64,000 bases of DNA, taken from the NCBI RefSeq assembly GCF_039545135.1, contig NZ_BAABRU010000012.1, positions 1 to 64,000 of the forward strand. Direction: 5' to 3'. This DNA comes from Herpetosiphon gulosus (GTDB lineage: Bacteria; Chloroflexota; Chloroflexia; Chloroflexales; Herpetosiphonaceae). The translations under genes and the position numbers were made by a program. Below the pieces are notes generated by a model that made no database searches, had not been told where the DNA came from, and was given only the letters and a program-made list of their open reading frames with translations. Below, piece by piece: positions 8,013-15,008 of the stretch (positions are counted from its first letter, which is position 1; every line of letters begins with the position of its first letter).

Positions 8013-9170
8013 ATGCGAACCGTGACCCGTTGCTTCAAGTATCGACTGTATCCTACTACTGACCAACAAAATACCTTGGTACAGTGGGCGGGTTGCCGAC
8101 GCTTTGTCTGGAATTGGGCGCTGCACTGCAAGCAAACCCAGTACCAAGCAACGGGTCAACGACTGAGTTATCAACGGCTTGCGGCGATGTTGGTTGACCT
8201 GAAACGTCAACCCAAAACGGCCTTTTTGCGCGATTGCCATTCGCAACCGTTGCAACAAAGTCTGATGGATTTGGAAACGGCCTTTACTCACTTTTTCGCC
8301 AAACGCGCCAAATACCCGCGCTTCAAGTCGCGCAAAATCACCCCGCATAGCATGCGGTTCCCACAAGGGGTAGTCGTGGTTGATGAACGGACGATCAGCG
8401 TGCCAAAAATCGGGCCGATGCGAGCGGTGATTCATCGACCACTGCTGGGGATAGCGAAGGGTGCAACGATTAAGCAAGATCCAACAGGCGCATGGTGGGT
8501 GGTGTTTGTCTGCCATATTAACCGCCCTGATGTTGAACCACCGACTAATCAGTCTGTGGGCATTGATGTCGGGCTTGAATCCTTCACCACGCTGTCAACA
8601 GGCGAGAAAACTGCTCCACCGAAGTTCTCCCGCCGCAGCCAGAAGAAACTTGCCCGCGCCCAACGCGCCTTATCACGGAAACAAAAAGGAAGTACCAACC
8701 GCCTGAAAGCTCGTAAGCGGGTTGCCAAAATTCACCAGAAAATCAACAACCAACGCATGGATTGGCTGCATAAGCATGCGTTGGGGATTGTTCAACGATT
8801 CGACATGGTGTGCATCGAAGACCTGAATATCAAAGGCCTTGCGAGAACCAAGCTGGCCAAATCGTTCAGTGATGCCTCCCTCAGTACCTTCATGCAACGA
8901 TTGCAGGAAAAAGCGGAATGGCACGGACGGCGGGTTATTAAAGTTGGGCGTTTCTATGCCTCATCAAAGACCTGTCATCACTGCCAGACCAAAACCGCCT
9001 TGACGTTGGCGGTTCGTGTATGGATGTGTCACGCCTGTGGCACGACCCATGATCGGGATATCAACGCCGCGATCAACATCGTGCATGAAGGGCTACGCCT
9101 GCTTGCCGTTGGGACGACGGAAAGCCAAAACGCTGCTCGAGATGGTGTAAACCCAGCGAAAGGCTGGTAG
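8013..9170 (+). CDS. tnpB: TnpB, RNA-guided RuvC-type nuclease of IS200/IS605 element
   Basis: A full-length 385-residue TnpB. The N-terminal helix-turn-helix/OrfB region begins FKYRLYPTTDQQ. RuvC-I Asp185 lies in GIDVGLESF, RuvC-II Glu269 in CIEDLNIKGL, the zinc finger is Cys321/Cys324/Cys339/Cys342, and RuvC-III Asp349 lies in HDRDINAAIN. All catalytic residues are present, so the nuclease should be active. By family knowledge TnpB uses an RNA from the element's right end to cut the empty donor site and so retain the element. A ggaag site precedes the ATG. With no tnpA in the window, transposition would need a transposase in trans. Confidence 0.93.
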   Translation: MRTVTRCFKYRLYPTTDQQNTLVQWAGCRRFVWNWALHCKQTQYQATGQRLSYQRLAAMLVDLKRQPKTAFLRDCHSQPLQQSLMDLETAFTHFFAKRAKYPRFKSRKITPHSMRFPQGVVVVDERTISVPKIGPMRAVIHRPLLGIAKGATIKQDPTGAWWVVFVCHINRPDVEPPTNQSVGIDVGLESFTTLSTGEKTAPPKFSRRSQKKLARAQRALSRKQKGSTNRLKARKRVAKIHQKINNQRMDWLHKHALGIVQRFDMVCIEDLNIKGLARTKLAKSFSDASLSTFMQRLQEKAEWHGRRVIKVGRFYASSKTCHHCQTKTALTLAVRVWMCHACGTTHDRDINAAINIVHEGLRLLAVGTTESQNAARDGVNPAKGW

Positions 9171-9218
9171 CTGTCGTTGAAGGCAGAAGCCACGCCCCTC
9201 GTGGGCGTGGTAGTTCAC
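9080..9218 (+). ncRNA. predicted omega-RNA scaffold at element right end
   Basis: In TnpB elements the guide RNA is made from the 3' part of tnpB plus the right end, with the guide being the flanking DNA. Here the scaffold would end with the ccacgccc/gggcgtgg hairpin and 'agttcac' at 9218, and the guide would begin gctagcctgtagctattg. The 5' limit is a guess; only the hairpin and the right boundary are seen. Confidence 0.4.
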
Positions 9219-9636
9219 GCTAGCCTGTAGCTATTGTGGCGGCGATGTTCCTGACGATTGGGAAGAATGTAAAACCTGTGGCTGGTTGCGTGATGGCTCG
9301 TTGGCCTTGCCACTTGAGCCACTCAAATGCCCGTATTGTGGCGATGATGTGCCCGATGATTGGGAAGAATGCCCAAGCTGTGGCTGGTTGCGCGATGGCT
9401 CGTTGGGAATTCCCCAGCCAGCACCGCCAGCACCAAGCGTGCGCCAATTGATCTGCCTACGTTGCCAAGCCCAGATGACATTCCTAGGGTTTAAGCAATT
9501 TCGCGAAAGCTCGACTTCACTAGATATTTTGCAAGGCCGTTTTGGCTCGTTTCGCCAGGATTTTCAAATTTTGGAGTTGCATGGCTGTGGCTATTGTGGC
9601 TATGCCGAATTAGCCTTGCCTCACATTGGTAGTTAG
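9219..9636 (+). pseudogene. zinc-ribbon protein copy 1, cut off from its start by the TnpB element
   Basis: In frame from 9223 this reads ACSYCGGDVPDDWEECKTCG, then a second CPYCGDDVPDDWEECPSCG module and a C-terminal part almost identical to the intact copy at 9663-10085. The natural ATG would have been formed by 'at' at 7706-7707 joined to 'g' at 9219, so the IS insertion separates the promoter and start from the body. A stop codon at 9211-9213 closes the frame upstream. Translation from the internal TTG at 9286 is possible but would lack the first zinc ribbon. Confidence 0.8.
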
Positions 9637-9662
9637 TCGGGATTCTGAGTTGAAGGGATTTT

Positions 9663-10085
9663 ATGATGCAAGCTTGTACTTATTGCGGCGGTGATGTTCC
9701 CGACGATTGGGAAGAGTGTGCAACCTGTGGTTGGCTGCGTGATGGCTCGTTGGCCTTGCCGCTTGAGCCACTCAAATGCCCGTATTGTGGCGATGATGTG
9801 CCCGATGATTGGGAAGAATGCGCAAGCTGTGGCTGGTTGCGCGATGGCTCATTGGGAATTCCCCAGCCAGCACCGCCAGCACCAAGTGTGCACCAATTGG
9901 TCTGCCTGCGTTGCCAAGCTCAGATGACATTCTTGGGCTTCAAGCAATTTCGCGAAAGCTCGACTTCGCTAGATATTTTGCAAGGCCGGTTTAGCTCGTT
10001 TCGCCAGGATTTTCAAATTTTGGAATTGCATGGCTGTGGCTATTGTGGCTATGCTGAATTAGCCTTGCCCCACATAGGTAGTTAA
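9663..10085 (+). CDS. double zinc-ribbon protein, intact copy 2
   Basis: A 140-residue protein with two near-identical zinc-ribbon modules (ACTYCGGDVPDDWEECATCG and CPYCGDDVPDDWEECASCG) joined by WLRDGSLALPLEPLK. A third Cys-rich part has VCLRCQAQMTFLG and, near the C-terminus, HGCGYCGYAELALP, resembling a nucleic-acid-binding zinc ribbon. It is a tandem duplicate of the disrupted copy, 26 bp downstream of its stop. A gaaggga site precedes two adjacent ATGs (9663 and 9666). The molecular role is unknown. Confidence 0.8.
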   Translation: MMQACTYCGGDVPDDWEECATCGWLRDGSLALPLEPLKCPYCGDDVPDDWEECASCGWLRDGSLGIPQPAPPAPSVHQLVCLRCQAQMTFLGFKQFRESSTSLDILQGRFSSFRQDFQILELHGCGYCGYAELALPHIGS

Positions 10086-10151
10086 TAGCGCAACAATCGC
10101 CTACTAGCGGCGTATAACCCCATAGCGAACCACAATTTAGGAGGAACAACT

Positions 10152-10529
10152 ATGGGGTTATTTGATGGATTAATGGGCAATGCTTCGGAAGTTGATCCGC
10201 AAGCAGCCCAACGTGATTTTGCTCAACTGCTAGCTTGGGGCGAGCAAGTGCAACGCGCCTATCAACTGATTCGCGATTTCTTTATTTTTACCGATAAACG
10301 CTTGATTTTGGTTGATAAACAGGGCATTACTGGCAGCAAAGTCGAATATCATTCGATTCCCTATCGCAGTATTACCCACTTTAGCATCGAAACTGCTGGC
10401 CATTTTGATCTCGATGCCGAGTTGAAAATTTGGATTTCGGGCAATCCTGTGCCAATTCAAAAGCAATTCAACAGCCGGATCAATATTTATCAATTGCAAG
10501 CGGTTTTGGCTGCCTTCGTTGCTCGTTAA
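10152..10529 (+). CDS. bacterial PH-domain protein (YvbH/bPH_1 type)
   Basis: A 125-residue single-domain protein: MGLFDGLMGNASEV leader, a helix (AQLLAWGEQVQRAYQLI), then the beta-rich FFIFTDKRLILVDKQGITGSKVEYHSIPYRSI segment and ISGNPVPIQKQFNSRINIYQLQAVLA. This matches the bacterial PH-like fold (formerly DUF1696). Such proteins are soluble and their ligand is unknown. aggaggaac 7-13 nt before the ATG supports the start. A strong terminator follows, and the gene is monocistronic. Confidence 0.8.
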   Translation: MGLFDGLMGNASEVDPQAAQRDFAQLLAWGEQVQRAYQLIRDFFIFTDKRLILVDKQGITGSKVEYHSIPYRSITHFSIETAGHFDLDAELKIWISGNPVPIQKQFNSRINIYQLQAVLAAFVAR

Positions 10530-10531
10530 TT

Positions 10532-10566
10532 AATCAGCTTGCATGGTTTTCTCATGCAAGCTGATT
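10532..10566. terminator. bidirectional terminator
   Basis: A perfect 14-bp stem, 10532-10545 (aatcagcttgcatg) with 10553-10566, followed by tttatt on the plus strand. It lies between two convergent genes and probably serves both. Confidence 0.8.
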
Positions 10567-10570
10567 TTAT

Positions 10571-12322
10571 TTATTCTGCCTGAAACTCCAACACATACAA
10601 GCCATAGTTGAAATCACTAACATAGACAAATTGATCACGCACTTGCACGCCCCACAAGGCAACTTTTGGCGAATTATTCATCGGCCAAATTGCCACTGAT
10701 TGAGGTTGGCTCGGATCGCTGATATCGAGCATGCGCAGGCCATCTTGATACCACGAAGCATACAAATATTGGCCTTGTACTTCAGAATTATGCACTGTTG
10801 GGTTGGAGCGCAACGTCTCATTAATTGAATTTGGCGTGTTGTAGCGCCCAACTTCAACAGGCTGGCTGGGATCGCTCAGATCAAAGAATTGAATTGCGCC
10901 GCCGCCATCAAAACAGCTTTCGAGTGTTGTTTCAGCCTCAGGTTGGCTAAGCAAGGCAGCGGCGGTTGTGCTGCTAATAGTAAACATCGGCAGATCAAAA
11001 TCATCGATCAAATCAACATCATCGCCAAATTGCAGCTCCTCAAATGGCGCATTGGCATAAATCAACAATGCTGCGGCCTCACCATTTTGGGCAATTTGCA
11101 GCTTTTGCTCAATCGAACAGCCTGCCATTTCGGCCAACACAAACAACCCTTGAAAATCAGGATACTCAGCTTCAGCATCGCAGGCCTGCCCAATAGCTAA
11201 AACCTTGGCACTCAGCGGGGCATCAAGTTTGCCGCCAAGCGGCAATTCGTGGGCGTAATCTGGCTCGGCCAAAGCTGGGTGACTAATTTTCGCCTGATCG
11301 TTGCTAAAATCTTCGTTGTTCAAGGCCAGCATTTGCCCATCGTTCCAATCGACGACTGAGTGTGCATCGCCTTCGGCTAGCGCTGGATAGGGTGTTTGGC
11401 CAAGGTAGATTGGTTGTTTGGGGTCTTGAATATCCAAGATAATCACGCCGCCATCCCAATATGAGAGGTAGGCACGTTGGCTGTTGCTGCTGGCCCGCAC
11501 GCTATGCAAAAAGATCCCCGGGAAATTGCCACGAGTACGATCAGCATAATCTAGGGCTTGCCAATTGGGCTTTTGATCGATGCCCCAACGGCTGAGCATG
11601 CTCGGCTGGCTAGGGTCACTAATATCGACGATCCACAATTCGCCGCGATCTTCGGGCTTGGGCGTTGTGCCAAAAGCATTGTTGGTGGGTGCGGCCAATA
11701 AAGCCAAGGCCTGACCACTGGCCGTAATCGTTACATCAAGTTCATGAACGCCAAGGTTGGTTTCAAAACGAGCCAATTCTAGCGGCGCAGTTGGATCTGT
11801 GATATCCACAATTTGAATGCCTGGCTTGGTTGCTTCGCGGCAGGGCTGAATCCCCAAAACTGCAATATCTTGCTCGCCAATCCGCACCACATCCATATCT
11901 TCAAGCGAGGCATATTTGACTGTTGGCGAATAGCCTGCCAACTCTGGGTTAGCTGGATCGCTCACATCAATTAATGTAATTTGATTTTCGGCGGGGCATG
12001 AGCCTGGCTGCGAACCGAGCAACACCAAATCGTTATACAACGTGAGATCGGCGTGGCGACCGCTGGTTGGTGGCTTGAGTTTCAATCCGCCAACGTGCTT
12101 GAAATGCGGCCCCGTGATAATCGGAGTTGCAGTGGCAGCGGGTCGCGGCGTTTTGGTTGGATTTTGATTTACGCCATCTTTATCGGAGCGGGCTTGCTCA
12201 CCAGCTTTGTTGTTGACGGTTGCCGTTGCAAGAATTGCTGTAGCATTTTGGTTGGCGCAGGCAGCGATTACGATTAAGCAAATTGCCACGCTGAAATAAC
12301 GCCATGAACGTTGAAAAAACAT
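10571..12322 (-). CDS. LVIVD-repeat lipoprotein with inserted PA domain
   Basis: A 583-residue protein. The ATG at 12322 is chosen because GAGGAG precedes it and the protein then starts with a lipoprotein signal (YFSVAICLIVIAAC, Cys as lipid site). The body has repeated 'ISDPSQP' strands of the LVIVD beta-propeller type (LIDVSDPANPELAGY, IVDISDPSQPSML, ILDIQDPKQPIYL, FFDLSDPSQPVEV, MLDISDPSQPQSV). Between propeller strands sits a protease-associated (PA)-like domain (AKVLAIGQACDAE ... AALLIYANAPFEELQ ... LPMFTISSTTAAALL). It should be an extracytoplasmic surface protein. It is probably co-transcribed with the hydrolase 23 bp upstream. No catalytic site seen. Confidence 0.85.
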   Translation of the reverse strand: MFFQRSWRYFSVAICLIVIAACANQNATAILATATVNNKAGEQARSDKDGVNQNPTKTPRPAATATPIITGPHFKHVGGLKLKPPTSGRHADLTLYNDLVLLGSQPGSCPAENQITLIDVSDPANPELAGYSPTVKYASLEDMDVVRIGEQDIAVLGIQPCREATKPGIQIVDITDPTAPLELARFETNLGVHELDVTITASGQALALLAAPTNNAFGTTPKPEDRGELWIVDISDPSQPSMLSRWGIDQKPNWQALDYADRTRGNFPGIFLHSVRASSNSQRAYLSYWDGGVIILDIQDPKQPIYLGQTPYPALAEGDAHSVVDWNDGQMLALNNEDFSNDQAKISHPALAEPDYAHELPLGGKLDAPLSAKVLAIGQACDAEAEYPDFQGLFVLAEMAGCSIEQKLQIAQNGEAAALLIYANAPFEELQFGDDVDLIDDFDLPMFTISSTTAAALLSQPEAETTLESCFDGGGAIQFFDLSDPSQPVEVGRYNTPNSINETLRSNPTVHNSEVQGQYLYASWYQDGLRMLDISDPSQPQSVAIWPMNNSPKVALWGVQVRDQFVYVSDFNYGLYVLEFQAE

Positions 12323-12345
12323 TGATTCTCCTCTCGTCACAACTG

Positions 12346-13179
12346 CTACGCGCTGGTTGGCAGTTGTTGGTGCATAAATTGATAGAGTGTCCGAACGAAT
12401 TTAACTGGCTCCTCGAATGGTGGGCAATGGCCGCTGCGTTCAAAGTGAATCAAGGTTGATTGTGGCAAGTGCTCGTGTAAATATTCGCCAACTTTGCCTG
12501 GGTAAAGCCAGCTTTGCGAACCATAACACAACAAAATTGGCACATCCATGCTTGCCAACAAATCACGATAATCGCGGTCGGCCATATCTTCGGCTAATGG
12601 CAACAATGCTTTACGATCGTAGTTGCGGCGATAGGGCGAGGTTAGCCAGGTTGCAAAACGCAACAATGTGCGATTGGGGTGAACGACACCCATGGCAAAG
12701 CGGCGTAATACTCGTCGTTGTTGGCTCTCAAATAGTTGGCGCATGCTGGTGATATGGTCGCGCGTGTAGGCTCCAAACAAACCCATGGTCCATTCTGTGC
12801 TGGTTTGCATACATGGAGTTTGATCAACCAGTACGATGCTTTTGAGCTGGGAAACCCCAAATTGACGCGCATATTCAAAGGTTGTTAGGCCACCCATCGA
12901 CCAGCCAACGATCGTTGGTTGCTCAAGTTTGAGGTGTTCGATCAATTGATGTAAATCTTTGGCTAAACGGCTGATTGTCAGTTCACCTTGGCCTGGGGTG
13001 CGTCCGTGGCCGCGCAAGTCGATTGCGATACAGCGATACCAACGGCGCAAGGCGGTGGTAATGCCAACCCAATGTGAGCCAGCGCTCGTCCAACCATGAA
13101 TAAAAATGATTGCTGGTTTTTGGCCGCCAGTATCACTATAAAAAATCGGGTTTTGATCATCGGCAAGAAAGCTCGACAT
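12346..13179 (-). CDS. alpha/beta hydrolase
   Basis: A 277-residue alpha/beta-hydrolase fold: oxyanion-hole HG in IIFIHGWTSAGSHW, DLRGHGRT, nucleophile elbow GWSMGG, an Asp/strand region VPILLCYGSQSWLYPG, and the catalytic His in ERSGHCPPFEEP. The ATG at 13179 is preferred over 13191 because the ggagg of the first codons is the ribosome site for the second. The substrate is unknown (esterase, lipase or lactonase). First gene of a probable two-gene operon with the LVIVD lipoprotein, divergent from the gene at 13333. Confidence 0.85.
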   Translation of the reverse strand: MSSFLADDQNPIFYSDTGGQKPAIIFIHGWTSAGSHWVGITTALRRWYRCIAIDLRGHGRTPGQGELTISRLAKDLHQLIEHLKLEQPTIVGWSMGGLTTFEYARQFGVSQLKSIVLVDQTPCMQTSTEWTMGLFGAYTRDHITSMRQLFESQQRRVLRRFAMGVVHPNRTLLRFATWLTSPYRRNYDRKALLPLAEDMADRDYRDLLASMDVPILLCYGSQSWLYPGKVGEYLHEHLPQSTLIHFERSGHCPPFEEPVKFVRTLYQFMHQQLPTSA

Positions 13180-13332
13180 AGCATCCTCCATAGTTTAATG
13201 ATGTTTCGCGGCCAGCAAGATCGATTTGTGACGTTATTTGACACAATCGTCAACTATACTCAGCTCAAAACCAAGCGGGTCGTGATAGAAAACGCTGGGA
13301 TGAGTATTAAACGATGAACTGGAGTACAAACG

Positions 13333-14001
13333 ATGGAACAGGAAGCTTTAGTTACCCGCACCTACCGCGCTGCAATTCGCTCTGGAGATGATTATATAAC
13401 GATTGAAGAAACAATTGCACTCCCTCCAACGGCTGATGATGCAGCAATCAGTCAAGCGGTTGAAACTGGCTGGCGGATTTTTCGGGCGCAGCAGGCAGCA
13501 GTTGAGGCGCAAATTAGTGCCTTGCGCGATGCTCACCCTGCGATGACTACGCCACGCATTGCCGACCCCGATTCGCCTGCGAGCGACAAACAACGCTCCT
13601 ACCTTGAGTATTTGATTAATACCTTGGCGATCAACGATGGTCAGATGCAAACAACGTTGCAAGAGCACAACGCGACCTACGAAACCCTGACCAAGGGCCA
13701 AGCTTCAGAAATTATTGATGGCTTGAAGCAGCAATTAGATCACAAGCCTGCGACCAGCCAATCCAGCGCTGCGGCTAGCGCCAGTGCCAGCAGCACCAGC
13801 AACATGCTCGATTCGACTGCTAGTGAGCCGCCAGCCAGCACGCGCCAATTGGCAGCATTGCAACGGGTCGCAGGCCAACAAGGCGTTGATCTGAGCGCTG
13901 AAATTCGCCAACGCTTCGGTGCACAACAGCTTGATGATCTCTCGGTTAACGAAGCAGGGGCATTGTTACAAGAACTGCAACAACGTAGCGTGCGCCGCTA
14001 A
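13333..14001 (+). CDS. hypothetical two-module protein next to ssb
   Basis: A 222-residue protein. Residues 1-75 (RTYRAAIRSGDDYITIEETI ...) are an unassigned N-terminal domain. Two related helical modules follow: about 82-135 (SDKQRSYLEYLINTLAINDG ... LTKGQASEIIDGLKQQL) and about 172-218 (STRQLAALQRVAGQQGVDLS ... LSVNEAGALLQELQQ). They are separated by a Ser/Ala-rich linker. The 'S-x-(K/R)Q-...-L-T/S-x-x-(Q/E)A-x-x-(I/L)-(I/L)' pattern is seen in small modules of phage single-strand annealing and DNA-metabolism proteins. With ssb 124 bp downstream on the same strand, a role with single-stranded DNA is plausible but inferred. Confidence 0.65.
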   Translation: MEQEALVTRTYRAAIRSGDDYITIEETIALPPTADDAAISQAVETGWRIFRAQQAAVEAQISALRDAHPAMTTPRIADPDSPASDKQRSYLEYLINTLAINDGQMQTTLQEHNATYETLTKGQASEIIDGLKQQLDHKPATSQSSAAASASASSTSNMLDSTASEPPASTRQLAALQRVAGQQGVDLSAEIRQRFGAQQLDDLSVNEAGALLQELQQRSVRR

Positions 14002-14125
14002 AAGTCCTATGGGTGGCTAGCTCAAATGGATAGTGAAACAATGACCAATGGCTAGCCGAAAAATTCGCAAACATAGCATCTAGATATGGGCAACTGAGTA
14101 AGTACATTAAACCGGAGGAACACCA

Positions 14126-14485
14126 ATGAACGTTAAAGGAACCGTAAATCGAGTTGAATTGATCGGCTGGCTGGGTGGCGAACCAACCCAACGCTTTTTA
14201 CCATCGGGAGTTGGGGTTTGCGATTTCAGCGTAGCAACCAAGCGTTTTGGCAGTAAAGATGAACAAGGCGAACAAACGTTTGATACCGAATGGACAACCA
14301 TCGAAGCTTGGAATGGCCTAGGCGATATTTGCCAAGATCGGTTACACAAAGGCAGTCGGGTACGGGTCGTTGGTAGCTTGCACACCCGCTCGTGGGAAGA
14401 CAAAGAAAGTGGACAGCGCCGCTCCAAAACCGTCGTTCGTGCCGATGAAGTGCTGTTTCTCGATGCCTATGGCAACGACGAATAA
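14126..14485 (+). CDS. ssb: single-stranded DNA-binding protein
   Basis: A 119-residue SSB OB-fold: MNVKGTVNRVELIGWLGGEP, FSVATKRFG, TEWTTIEAWNGLGDICQDRLHKGSRVRVVGSL and SGQRRSKTVVRADEVLFLD. It binds ssDNA in replication and repair. It is short and lacks the usual long Gly/Pro-rich linker and acidic DDDIPF tip, ending AYGNDE; it may be a secondary SSB rather than the main replication one. ccggagga precedes the ATG. It lies downstream of the two-module protein and probably belongs to the same transcription unit. Confidence 0.92.
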   Translation: MNVKGTVNRVELIGWLGGEPTQRFLPSGVGVCDFSVATKRFGSKDEQGEQTFDTEWTTIEAWNGLGDICQDRLHKGSRVRVVGSLHTRSWEDKESGQRRSKTVVRADEVLFLDAYGNDE

Positions 14486-14495
14486 CCAAGTCACG

Positions 14496-14529
14496 CCAAA
14501 GCCCTCAGCAATATTGCTGAGGGCTTTGG
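14496..14529. terminator. strong hairpin between ssb and tRNA-Thr
   Basis: A perfect 16-bp stem (14496-14511 with 14514-14529) on 'ccaaagccctcagcaa', immediately before the 3' end of the convergent tRNA. There is no long T tract on the plus strand. It probably ends transcription from both sides. Confidence 0.7.
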
Positions 14530-14533
14530 TGTT

Positions 14534-14608
14534 TGGAGCCGCATATCGGACTTGAACCGATGACCTACCACTTACAAGGCGGTTGCTCTACCACTGAGCT
14601 AATGCGGC
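14534..14608 (-). tRNA. tRNA-Thr (UGU anticodon)
   Basis: On the minus strand a full cloverleaf: 7-bp acceptor (gccgcat/atgcggc), D arm gctcagtggtagagc, anticodon stem accgc/gtggt with loop cttgtaa giving anticodon TGT, T arm ending in ggttcaagtcc. CCA is encoded at 14534-14536. Confidence 0.95.
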
Positions 14609-15008
14609 TTAACGCGAGTCATTATACGCATGAATCGACGTTTGGTCAAGATGGATGTTTGGGAAGCGGTTGGTGGAGGTTGGGGATTGGAAGTTTGCCT
14701 AGGGTCGATAAAATCAAGGATTATTAACGATACCTCGATTGGCGCTTTTTAAGATTTTTGCTGTTTCAAGTTTAAATAGGCCTATTTAATCGTGTTTAAT
14801 ATTCTTTGGATTTGATAGTTTTTGCTGCCTCCCTGTTGACAGAAGTGGATAGTTGTGGCACTGTACTTCACGCCGCACGAATTCCAGATCGTGCCTCAAC
14901 GAGGCCACCTAAAGCGACGCTGCCCCAGTACACGTCAACTTTGAACTGATTCGCCGCGTTTTGAATGCGTCGGTTGGTGGCATAGTGTGAACTTTTAAGG
15001 AAAACCCT
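14609..15008. other. intergenic region upstream of topA with 18-bp palindrome
   Basis: No gene is visible. It holds the perfect palindrome ttaaatagg|cctatttaa at 14772-14789 and a TTGACA box at 14836-14841 without a convincing -10 at the right distance. An 'aagg' site precedes topA. The palindrome could be an operator. Confidence 0.4.

Larger units (their letters stand above)
7708..9218 (+). mobile_element. TnpB-only IS200/IS605-type (IS1341-like) element
   Basis: The element carries only tnpB, with no tnpA. The right end has the typical subterminal hairpin (ccacgccc-ctcgt-gggcgtgg, 9190-9210) and ends 'agttcac' at 9218. Homology to the downstream zinc-ribbon copy restarts exactly at 9219. 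At the left, 'gtttat' ends at 7707. Joining 7707 to 9219 gives gtttATGctagcctgtagc, which restores the start codon and reading frame of that gene. I therefore place the ends at 7708 and 9218 (1511 bp), inserted after a TTTAT-like target motif without target duplication. A small hairpin (accca-tgtgg-tgggt, around 7738-7753) near the left end fits the family. Confidence 0.75.

Noticed and set aside
8007-8516. 169-residue minus-strand ORF
   Set aside because: It is a shadow of tnpB, whose catalytic motifs are on the plus strand.
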